In this document: one piece after another, positions 50,323-57,662 of the stretch
Layout: each line of letters starts with the position of its first letter
Numbering within the stretch: the first letter of the stretch is position 1
Assembly (NCBI RefSeq): GCF_003854965.1
Contig: NZ_RQPI01000007.1
Location: forward strand, 1 to 64,000
Direction: 5' to 3'
Source of the DNA: Paenibacillus rhizophilus
GTDB taxonomy: Bacteria > Bacillota > Bacilli > Paenibacillales > Paenibacillaceae
Length of the DNA: 64,000 nt
The notes under the pieces: model-generated
Databases searched by the model: none
What the model saw: the letters and a program-made list of their open reading frames with translations, nothing else
What the model was told of the DNA's origin: nothing
Position numbers and translations under genes: made by a program

Positions 50323-50357
50323 TTGTCTGAGCCCTTTCTAAATAGTTGTAGATAATT

Positions 50358-50392
50358 AGCAGGTATGTCCTAAGCGGGAGTGCCTGCTTTTT
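50358..50392 (+). terminator. Weak terminator-like hairpin
   Basis: AGCAGG and CCTGCT arms followed by TTTTT, between the zinc-ribbon gene and the recombinase remnant. Confidence 0.5.
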
Positions 50393-50393
50393 C

Positions 50394-52022
50394 ATGCCCA
50401 AAATCCAATATACCAATGGAAACTGTATCCAGGTAACTATTTATGTGTGTATGTCGTCGGAGCGTCAGGCCGAGAAGGAATTGTCGATTCCTGCTCAAAT
50501 CAAAGCCATCCAGCAGTATTGCTAAGACAAGGGGTGGCACATCGTCAGCGAATTCATTGAAAAAGGGAAATCGGCCAAAACGGATGATCGGCCGGAGTTT
50601 CAGAAGATGATTGCATTATCGAAACGCTCCAACCGTCCTTTTGACGATGTTGTTGTCCATAAGTTCGACCGTTTCTCGCGGAAACGCTATGACGATGTCA
50701 TCTACAAAGCTCTGCTCCACCAATGGGGAGTCAAAGTCATTTCGGTGATGGAGAAAACAGAAGCGGAGACGCCGCAGGATATGCTTTTGGAGGGGATGCT
50801 GGAGATCATCAGTGAGTTCTTCAACGTGAATCTGGCGACCGAGGTTCAGAAAGGAATGACGCAGAACGCGAAGCAAGGGTACAACAATGGCGGCACACCT
50901 CCGTACGGCTATCGGACGGAGCATATTGCTCTCGGGCATCAGAATACAAAGGCCGTGTGGGTGCCGGGGCCGCGAGAGGAAATCGACGTTGTACGCTGGA
51001 TATTCAATCAGTATGCGTATGAAGGTATGGGGTACCACAAGATCGCGTCTGAGCTGAATCAGCGGCAGATACCGACGCAGAAGGGGCGTACGTGGTCGGC
51101 AAGTACGATAAGAGCCATTATCTTTAATGAAGCCTATATCGGAAGCAAGGTGTGGAACAAGCAAGATTATCAGACCAAGGGTAAAAAGTGGCAGGATCGC
51201 TCGGAATGGATCATCACGGAGAATGCTCATCCGGCTAACATTACCAAGGAATTGTTTGAACAATGTCAGACTGTCGCCAAGCAACGCAACAACGGCGGGG
51301 GTGAAACGCATAAGCCATTTGGCTCCAAGCCCGCATCGCCCTTCTGGTTGCGTGGAGTTATGGTATGCGATAAATGCGGGTCAAGGATGGTCGGGACTCA
51401 ACTTCTACACGGAGTAAAAGCGGCGGGCAACGGTATTATGTATTCGGTGGTTATTTGCGGAAAGGCAAAGAGTTCTGCCCGTATGTAGGCTGGCGGAAAG
51501 AACTGGTTGAAGAGATTGTCACCAACAAGCTCCGTACAACACTGTTGCAGCTGTCGATGGACAACCAGTTGGAGGAAGAAATCCGCATGTATCATAACGA
51601 GAATAACAAGCTTGTCGTCGCTCAGATATCCAGCTTGGCGGCGGAGATCGCTTTTTTGGAGAAACGTGTGGATGCGATTAAGGACGATATACAGGCTTGT
51701 AAGGGCAAGTCGTTTCATCAAGAGATGCTGGATGAGATGCAGACGGAATTAACGGAGAAGAAGGCCGAGCATGAGACGTTGTCAGCAGGACTACATGAGA
51801 TCGATGTGCCGGAAGAATACAGTACTTCTGTAAAGTATGATATTCAGACGCTGATTGGATTACTGGATGCGGAGGTGCAGAATCCGATTGTTGCATTCGT
51901 TGATTGGCAAGTTTGTATCGCAGGTACGGGTGAAGAGGGAGACGAAGCATCTGCATATTACGGTGCGATTTGCGAACGCGGATGAGGTTTTGTATGAGAA
52001 GAACATTGTAGGCACGCTGTAA
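50394..52022 (+). pseudogene. Large serine recombinase, disrupted
   Basis: A continuous family match needs three repairs. ATG 50394 opens TIYVCMSSERQAEKE, the N-terminal catalytic block with the nucleophile Ser, but an in-frame TAA at 50523-50525 stops it. Reading resumes DKGWHIVSEFIEKG and runs through VVHKFDRFSRKRYDDV, the recombinase domain (GTPPYGYRTEH) and zinc-ribbon start (VCDKCGSRMVG). Near 51395 the frame must shift to reach RYYVFGGYLRKGKEFCPY and the coiled coil. Near 51960 it shifts again for FANADEVLYEKNIVGTL, ending at TAA 52022. Intact it would be about 540 aa, close to YokA-type integrases. It is now almost certainly inactive. Confidence 0.88.
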
Positions 52023-52125
52023 TGCAATTATAAATTAGCTCGGCCGACAAAATGCTTTGACAGTGAATTCATGGTGTGGGAATATTGGGATATCTCATTC
52101 CAATATATTGAAGGAGTTGTTGCGA

Positions 52126-52557
52126 TTGTCGGCCGAGCTTCGCATCAGTATTCAGGGCAAAAATCCACCGTCGTGGGCGATAGGCGATCAGAGCGGTACA
52201 TACTTTTCATATTATGAAAATGACCATGGGGAGCAGTGGGTGGCAAAGCGTGAAGGCGATGTTCTCCATGTTTCGGGACTTGATATCGACTGGGAAGAGT
52301 TATAACTTAGTGTTGAACAAGCTATAGCGGAAAGTAATCGTATTCTCGATCAAATTGTTGCAAGCACACTGGTGCAGACAAGGGGGATTTCAGAGAGCGG
52401 AACTAAATCATATTTGGAAAACGTTATTGATCGAAAACGTGAAAACACTGGGCAACTCCCTTTGGCAAATCTTATCCTTGGACAGGGTGAGATGTTGTGG
52501 ATAGCAGGGGTGCTGAATGCTGTTATATCACAGATGAAACGACTTCAAGGCATCTGA
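52126..52557 (+). pseudogene. Small hypothetical gene split by an in-frame stop
   Basis: TTG 52126 behind AAGGAG opens SAELRISIQGKNPPSWAIGD and continues to a TAA at 52303-52305. The same frame then reads on coherently (LSVEQAIAESNRILDQIVA to SQMKRLQGI) until 52557. The parts look like one 143-aa protein interrupted by a nonsense mutation. Alternatively the first 59 codons are a complete small protein. No family recognised. Confidence 0.55.
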
Positions 52558-52593
52558 ACGAATGAGGATAATTTGTAGGGGAGAGAGTATTGT

Positions 52594-53898
52594 ATGTCAG
52601 TAGATTTGTTTAAGCCAATTGTTCCTATGGATAAGCTGAATAGAAACTTTTCAATATTAAAAGATGGTGCATTGAATGAACCAACACGAGTAATGATGAA
52701 TAAGGCATTTGAATTTTTCAATGACATTGATGGAAACTTTTTGGAACAATTTCAAACTACTGGTTTTGACGCCCGAGTCTTTGAGTTATACTTGTCCTCC
52801 TACTTTTTGGAGTCAGGATATAAACTTAATCGCGATTATGAGCGGCCTGATTTTATAGTAGAACGTGACGGATTAAAAGTTGCTATTGAGGCTACAACAG
52901 TTAATCCAACTGTAGATAAGAAACAAAGAATTGACGGAAAGAAAGCCCATCGAGATTTATCTGTAGAGGAATTATATGAAAAATTGCGTAATGAGCTACC
53001 AATAAAGTTTGGAAGCCCACTTTTTTCAAAGCTAAAGAAAAAATATTGGGAACTCGATCATTGCAAAGATATGCCTCTCGTTTTAGCTATAGAAGCATTT
53101 CATGAAGAAGATTCATTGAGTTTTACAAGTAATGCATTAATACAGTATCTATATGGTAAAAGGCAAGAACTGCATGTTGACCAAGAGGGTCGAGATTCGG
53201 TATATAAGAGTGATATTAATGAGCACAGATCGGGGAACAAAGTTATTCCATCCGTATTTTTTCAACAACCTAACACTGAAAATATTAGTGCAATTATATT
53301 TACTAACAGCGGAACAACGGCGAAATTCAAAAGAATGGGTTACTATTACGGATGTGTTAGTAGGTTTATAAAGATGTACCGAGAAGGGGTGTGTTATGAC
53401 TTTGATCCGAAGGCTTTAAGACCTAAAGAATTTAAGTACGATCTCGATGATCGTATTGATGAATCTTGGGGGGAAGGATTAGAAGTTTTTCATAACCCCA
53501 ATGCAAAATTTCCGTTACCAAAAGATTTTTTCGATGATGCAGCATATCATTATTTAGAAAATGGAGAAGTTTTATCATTCTTGCCAGAGTTTCATATATA
53601 TCATTCTAAGACATTAGCAATTGAATTTGAAGATAATTTAATTTTGCCTGAAAATATTAAGAGAGTTATGAAGACAGACGTCGATAGACGTATTCCAAGT
53701 AGAGTTGAATTGCCGAAGTATCCTGAAAAATGTTGGTTGCTAAAAGGTCAAAGGATTGGCATCATTGTTATGGATGTGGAGGAAGAAGCGTTCCTGTCCT
53801 TCATATATGAATATGATGATGAAGGTTTTGAAGTTGCCAATATGAGTTCATTCAAAGGATTTAATGAAGCGGGGACATATCTAGTTGAGAGTTTATGA
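52594..53898 (+). CDS. Hypothetical protein with a putative PD-(D/E)xK-like nuclease core
   Basis: 434 aa, not a named family to me. Residues 60-105 read like the core of a restriction-endonuclease fold: Glu64 in DARVFELYLSSYF, then Asp86 in ERPDFIVERDG, then Glu99 in VAIEATTV. The usual Lys is replaced by Thr, so nuclease activity is uncertain. The rest is mixed, with KKKYWELDHCKDMPLVLAIE following the pattern of such enzymes. It lies between the recombinase remnant and the retron and is AT-rich. It could be a separate defence gene, an added retron effector or a cargo gene. ATG 52594 follows GGGGAGAGA. Confidence 0.6.
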   Translation: MSVDLFKPIVPMDKLNRNFSILKDGALNEPTRVMMNKAFEFFNDIDGNFLEQFQTTGFDARVFELYLSSYFLESGYKLNRDYERPDFIVERDGLKVAIEATTVNPTVDKKQRIDGKKAHRDLSVEELYEKLRNELPIKFGSPLFSKLKKKYWELDHCKDMPLVLAIEAFHEEDSLSFTSNALIQYLYGKRQELHVDQEGRDSVYKSDINEHRSGNKVIPSVFFQQPNTENISAIIFTNSGTTAKFKRMGYYYGCVSRFIKMYREGVCYDFDPKALRPKEFKYDLDDRIDESWGEGLEVFHNPNAKFPLPKDFFDDAAYHYLENGEVLSFLPEFHIYHSKTLAIEFEDNLILPENIKRVMKTDVDRRIPSRVELPKYPEKCWLLKGQRIGIIVMDVEEEAFLSFIYEYDDEGFEVANMSSFKGFNEAGTYLVESL

Positions 53899-54050
53899 TA
53901 TCTGGTTTATAGTATGTGGATTTTAGTATGTCACTACTAGCCGGTTCCAGGATGTCTCTCGGGTAGCTTCGCTCCAATAAAGCACGAAAAGCCGATGAAC
54001 GAGTGGAAGCAGAGTCATTGGATAGTGTGACGATTTTATTGAGTGCCATT

Positions 54051-54056
54051 TATAAT
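54051..54056 (+). promoter_or_regulatory. Candidate -10 of the retron operon
   Basis: TATAAT about 90 bp before the preferred PRTase start. The -35 region (GTGACG at 18 bp) is weak. A start of transcription here favours the internal ATGs of the PRTase gene over GTG 54003. Confidence 0.3.
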
Positions 54057-54143
54057 TTGCAGTATTTCACCCGTAAATTTAGGGAAATATTATGTAATAT
54101 GTATACATTAAGTGAAATTATGTTTATTGCAAACGGGGGAAGT

Positions 54144-55127
54144 ATGGAACAGTATCTGAAAGAATTTTTAAGCATTAATAATTTATCCGAAGAATCAATA
54201 AGTAATGACAAGCGGCTTCAAGGCTTATACGAGAGAATACCTCAATGGCTAAGTGAAATTGAAGAGCCACATCGACCGATTTTTTTATTGCTTCTAAAGT
54301 ATTTAAATTACTTTAATAGAGAGAAAGTTCATAATACCTTCGTATCAGTTTACGAGCGATTCAGATTAAGCGAGACTAGTTGGGAAAATACCATATACGC
54401 ACCAATCACGCCTAAAAGGCCCATTTACAATGGAACTAACGAGTTTTTCTCAATTTTTAGGGAGGTATGTAATCCAGAGGTAAGACCTACACGGATAGCA
54501 TTCCAGCTTCGTGATTTTTTGAAGATGTTCAATACTTCAGAGGTATCTAATATTGTTCTTATTGATGATATCATCGGAACAGGAACAACATTCAGGGATT
54601 TTCTAAATCCTCTTATTGAGGAATTTTCTCACCAATTTAAAAATAAAAAAATATATGTTTTATGTTTAGTGGCCCATCCTAAAGGAATTAACAAGATGAA
54701 TTCTATAGGTAAGCAACATGGAATTGAAATACACTGCATCAACGGATATGGATTATCTAAGGCTTTTGAGCAAGGAATGCTTTTTAAAACAGAAAAAGAA
54801 AGAATAGCAGCAAAACAGATTGTTAAATTTTATGAAGAAAAAGTCGCGAAACGCAATGATGATATAATGGGTTTCCAAAATTCTGAGGGATTAGTTGCTT
54901 TCTTTCATAATACACCCAACAATACCTTATCAACATTTTGGGAACAGGAGGCAAAGGTAACGTGGCATCCCATATTCCCACGTACAATTAGAGGAGAGGA
55001 ACTTCCAATCGAGAATTCAGTGAATACACTGGAGGCAATAAAGAAAAGAGACATTAAAAAGAATAATTTAGCAAAGGTGATTTACTCAAAAATCAAGGAG
55101 AAACTAACAAATGGAACAACGCGATAG
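54144..55127 (+). CDS. Retron-associated phosphoribosyltransferase-fold protein
   Basis: About 327 aa. VLIDDIIGTGTT at 138-149 is the PRPP-binding loop of type I phosphoribosyltransferases, followed by strand KIYVLCLVAHP, as in that fold. N-terminal helices and a long C-terminal extension are added. PRTase-like proteins are the defining accessory gene of one retron class, in which they act with a winged-helix protein and the RT/msDNA. I infer it is the effector, probably acting on nucleotides or another substrate when released. ATG 54144 is preferred. ATGs at 54120 and 54099 and GTG 54003 are in frame. It overlaps the next gene by 17 bp. Confidence 0.8.
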   Translation: MEQYLKEFLSINNLSEESISNDKRLQGLYERIPQWLSEIEEPHRPIFLLLLKYLNYFNREKVHNTFVSVYERFRLSETSWENTIYAPITPKRPIYNGTNEFFSIFREVCNPEVRPTRIAFQLRDFLKMFNTSEVSNIVLIDDIIGTGTTFRDFLNPLIEEFSHQFKNKKIYVLCLVAHPKGINKMNSIGKQHGIEIHCINGYGLSKAFEQGMLFKTEKERIAAKQIVKFYEEKVAKRNDDIMGFQNSEGLVAFFHNTPNNTLSTFWEQEAKVTWHPIFPRTIRGEELPIENSVNTLEAIKKRDIKKNNLAKVIYSKIKEKLTNGTTR

Positions 55128-55473
55128 AGTAGCTCGAAGAAAAGCACCGAAATTGAAAATAAAAGAAATAGTTATTATACTTTACTTGTCTGAACAGGGG
55201 ACGGAATACTCTCATAAGGATTTACAAACTTTATTATCCCTTAACTTTCGTGAATTGGATAATTTAGTCCAGAAATTGATCGATAATGAATACATCAAAT
55301 ATACGTCATATGGAGGTTACATAGTCACTGGAAAAGGGGAATCATTTCTTTCACAATATAATTTGTCGGACTTTTCAGTGATAGGTTCTCTCAAGGATGA
55401 CCATAGGTACATAAACATGAAACCAAATTTTCTAGATTTGTATATCCCTAAAGACTTCAAATTCAAAATATGA
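55111..55473 (+). CDS. Retron-associated winged-helix protein
   Basis: 120 aa. The N terminus is Lys/Arg-rich, then EIVIILYLSEQGTEYSHKDL and FRELDNLVQKLIDNEYIKY form a winged helix with a TSYGGYIVTGKGESFL wing. The C-terminal 30 residues are unassigned. It overlaps the PRTase gene, and the two are almost surely co-translated. In PRTase-type retrons a winged-helix partner is expected to bind DNA or msDNA and hold the effector in check. Confidence 0.8.
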   Translation: MEQRDRVARRKAPKLKIKEIVIILYLSEQGTEYSHKDLQTLLSLNFRELDNLVQKLIDNEYIKYTSYGGYIVTGKGESFLSQYNLSDFSVIGSLKDDHRYINMKPNFLDLYIPKDFKFKI

Positions 55474-55484
55474 TATCATAAAAT

Positions 55485-55598
55485 GACAAGGCAATGGGTT
55501 GATTAGGTAAGTTGGGGGGCGATGTCGCCTTTCCAAAAAAGTAATGGTACTAAATTTATCATTTGTTTTTTTCTGTAACAACCCATTGCTTTGTTGTC
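55485..55598 (+). ncRNA. Retron non-coding RNA (msr-msd)
   Basis: Region a1 (55485-55501, GACAAGGCAATGGGTTG) pairs with a2 (55579-55598): the GCAATGGGTTG part is perfectly complementary to CAACCCATTGC, and pairing extends with bulges. Just after a1 is ATTAGG, whose G55506 is the likely branching guanosine. The msr hairpin is 55512-55536 (TTGGGGGGCGA against TCGCCTTTCCAA, one bulge). The msd hairpin is AATGGTA-CTAAATT-TATCATT (55543-55563). It lies between the winged-helix gene and the RT gene. Exact ends and the cDNA start are inferred. Confidence 0.82.
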
Positions 55599-55624
55599 TA
55601 AAATCTAGCCTCGGAAGTGGAACA

Positions 55625-56635
55625 ATGAGTGAATATCTAGATAGCCTTCGTGGAAAAATGGTTAGCACAGGTTACTCAACTGAGTACATAGAGTTATGTA
55701 TAAAATATGCAAATGATCTAGAGAATAATAATGTTCCAGTTATTTTTGATAAGGCTCATTTTCTTTTGTTAACTGGACTAAAAACAAGCGAATTAAGAAA
55801 TATACTAACAAATAAGCCAGAGCATTATCATGAATTTGAACTTTTGGTGAATTATCGATTAAGAAATATACTTGCTCCAAACCCTTTATTAAAACAAGTG
55901 CAGAAATGGATACAGGTCTTTATCTTAAAACCACTTAAAGTATCTAGTTGGGCGACTGCTTACAAGCCAGGAACATCTATTATCAAGAATGCTAAAGTTC
56001 ATGTTAAACAAGATTGTGTAATTAATCTAGATTTAAAGAATTTTTTTGATAGTATAACGTCTGTAAGAGTACATAAAATATTCCGTTCGGCTGGGTATAC
56101 TAAAGAACTAGCTACACTTTTCACTCAAATATGTACTCTTGAGAAATGTTTGCCCCAAGGTGCTCCGACAAGTCCATATCTTTCAAATTTGATTTGTAGA
56201 AATCTAGATCAAGACTTAGCTATATTTTGTCAGTCAAGAGCTATAAGATTTACTCGTTACGCAGATGATATGACTTTTTCTGGTGGCGTTGAAATAGAGA
56301 ATTATATTCCGAACATTCGAAAGACTATAACCAAGCATGGTTTTGTCATCAATGAAGATAAAAGCCAAGTATTATTCCGTAATCAGCGACAAGTAGTTAC
56401 AGGCTTGGTGGTAAATGATAAGGTAGCAATAAAGAAGGAATTTATACGTAAATTAAGTCAAGAGATTCACTATTGTTTACGTTTTGGAGTCTCTAACCAT
56501 ATATTAAATTCCAGAATAAATAAATCAAATTATAAAGATCATTTGTTTGGTAGAGTATATTATATAAGGATGGTAAATAAACCATTGGGAGATATTTTAT
56601 TGAAAAAATTAGAGAGTATTGACTGGGAATATTGA
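55625..56635 (+). CDS. Retron reverse transcriptase
   Basis: 336 aa, typical retron RT length. The retron-specific NAxxH motif is NAKVH at 122-126. Motif A is NLDLKNFFDS around 134-143, QGAPTSP at 178-184, the YADD active site at 212-215 and the retron VTG at 258-260. The C-terminal basic thumb recognises the msr stem. It makes branched msDNA from the RNA encoded just upstream. ATG 55625 follows GGAAGTGGA. A longer in-frame reading from 55544 would cross the ncRNA and is rejected. Confidence 0.95.
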   Translation: MSEYLDSLRGKMVSTGYSTEYIELCIKYANDLENNNVPVIFDKAHFLLLTGLKTSELRNILTNKPEHYHEFELLVNYRLRNILAPNPLLKQVQKWIQVFILKPLKVSSWATAYKPGTSIIKNAKVHVKQDCVINLDLKNFFDSITSVRVHKIFRSAGYTKELATLFTQICTLEKCLPQGAPTSPYLSNLICRNLDQDLAIFCQSRAIRFTRYADDMTFSGGVEIENYIPNIRKTITKHGFVINEDKSQVLFRNQRQVVTGLVVNDKVAIKKEFIRKLSQEIHYCLRFGVSNHILNSRINKSNYKDHLFGRVYYIRMVNKPLGDILLKKLESIDWEY

Positions 56636-56652
56636 AATTTGGTTCTTAGAGG

Positions 56653-56797
56653 ACGGAAGAAGATAATCAGGCTGACCCGAAGGGAATCCGGTGACAGGGA
56701 GTCTCTAGGGTGACATCAAATCTGTCACTACACTCGTAGAAGCTTATGTGGCGTTATCTTCGGACAGGGGTTCGACTCCCCTCGGCTCCATATGGAG
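56653..56797 (+). repeat. Direct repeat copy 2 (attR-like), displaced ssrA 3' end
   Basis: 145 bp identical to 49427-49571. It includes the T-arm and acceptor 3' half of tmRNA and is followed by an AAAGACACC / GGGTGTCTTTT terminator, as after a native ssrA. This is probably the original chromosomal 3' end of the gene, displaced by integration. Confidence 0.92.
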
Positions 56798-56803
56798 AAG
56801 AAA

Positions 56804-56827
56804 AGACACCTTGAGGGGTGTCTTTTT
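56804..56827 (+). terminator. Terminator following the displaced ssrA end
   Basis: AGACACC and GGTGTCT arms followed by TTTTT. Confidence 0.8.
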
Positions 56828-56942
56828 TGATAGGTATGGGTTTGAATCGTTAGAGATAAAGAAGCTCTGCCGTTTCCGCGGAGAGGATAGGATATTGAGG
56901 AGGCTCTTCGGGACGGTCTCCCGTGCCATGGATTTTACAACT

Positions 56943-57323
56943 CTATTTTGCATGCTTATCTGGCTGATGAATACCAAAAAGATTTCCTTCTGTATCAATG
57001 TAATACCCTTGCCACGCCATTCCAGGCAGTGCGAGATTACCTCCAAGATTTAGAATTTTGGTTTCAGTAGAATCGTAGTCTTCTACTCCCATGGTACACG
57101 CGTATCCATTCATTGCCTGACCGGGTTGTGGGGAAGCACCTTGACGCTGCATCAAAGCCCCGTTGATTCCGGGCTGATTTACATCGCCTGTCACGGCTCC
57201 CCAATAGGACATTCCAGCATAATCACTCCAATCCTCAAATGTCCATCCAAACACCTCGCCATAAAATTTCTTAGCGCGTTCCATGTCATCTACATGAATT
57301 TCGAAATGAACTAGTCGGCCCAT
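56943..57323 (-). CDS. VOC family protein (glyoxalase/bleomycin-resistance fold)
   Basis: 126 aa. GRLVHFEIHVDDMERAKKFY opens the fold, FYGEVFGWTF follows, and DTEGNLFGIHQPD closes it. These are typical of small single-domain VOC enzymes or binding proteins. The substrate is unknown. The start lies behind CTGGAGGAA on the minus strand. It lies between the second and third ssrA-end copies, so it may be the only gene left from an older integrated element. Confidence 0.85.
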   Translation of the reverse strand: MGRLVHFEIHVDDMERAKKFYGEVFGWTFEDWSDYAGMSYWGAVTGDVNQPGINGALMQRQGASPQPGQAMNGYACTMGVEDYDSTETKILNLGGNLALPGMAWQGYYIDTEGNLFGIHQPDKHAK

Positions 57324-57428
57324 GATTTCCTCCAGTATTTTGACATCCTGCCTCTTCTATTATACTTTCCTTTTTTGTGAAATATATAAAATTTAATTGA
57401 AAATCTTTCGTGGTCTGTGCAAGACTCA

Positions 57429-57492
57429 GGTGACATCAAATTTGTCACTATACTCGTAGAAGCCTATGTGGCGTTATCTTCGGACAGGGGTT
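57429..57492 (+). repeat. Third, decayed copy of the ssrA 3' end
   Basis: 64 bp matching 56709-56772 with three mismatches (C/T changes). The match ends at GGACAGGGGTT, so the T-loop and acceptor part are missing. The offset from copy 2 is 720 bp. It is evidence for repeated insertion at this site. Confidence 0.88.
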
Positions 57493-57568
57493 ATTGCTGT
57501 TCATTTTTTCTTACGCCTGCAGGGAATTGTTGAGCGTATCGCGGCGAGTGATCAATCCGGGTAACAGC

Positions 57569-57618
57569 AGACTTAAATAAACAAGCCCAGATGAATCTGG
57601 GCTTGTTTATTTAAGTCT
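57569..57618. terminator. Very strong bidirectional terminator (24-bp perfect inverted repeat)
   Basis: The arms 57569-57592 and 57595-57618 are perfectly complementary over 24 bp with a 2-nt loop. The core is AACAAGCCCAGAT / ATCTGGGCTTGTT, flanked by TTTATTT on the right and its complement on the left. It closes the leftward tct operon and shields the ssrA island side. Confidence 0.9.
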
Positions 57619-57662
57619 AAAAGTCACCTGCATTGAAACCGCATTCCCGCTGCAATGGGAAT

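Larger units (their letters stand above)
49572..56797 (+). mobile_element. 7.2-kb genomic island integrated in the 3' end of ssrA
   Basis: Bounded by two identical 145-bp copies of the ssrA 3' end. Contents in order are a zinc-ribbon protein, a broken large serine recombinase, a broken small gene, a PD-(D/E)xK-like protein, and a retron (PRTase, winged helix, ncRNA, reverse transcriptase). Base composition drops well below the chromosome average from about 52560 on. No intact recombinase remains, so it is probably fixed unless mobilised in trans. tmRNA genes are classic integration sites. Confidence 0.85.

Noticed and set aside
50394-52557. Stop-codon reassignment or programmed readthrough to explain two in-frame TAA codons
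   Set aside because: The recombinase also carries two frameshifts, and TAA is the normal stop of many intact genes here, so decay is simpler.
55544-55624. Longer N terminus for the reverse transcriptase
   Set aside because: It would translate through the msd and a2 parts of the retron RNA and reads as a hydrophobic nonsense leader. ATG 55625 has a ribosome-binding site and gives the usual RT length.
56748-57053. Open frame starting in the displaced ssrA end
   Set aside because: It overlaps a non-coding repeat and is antisense to the VOC gene.
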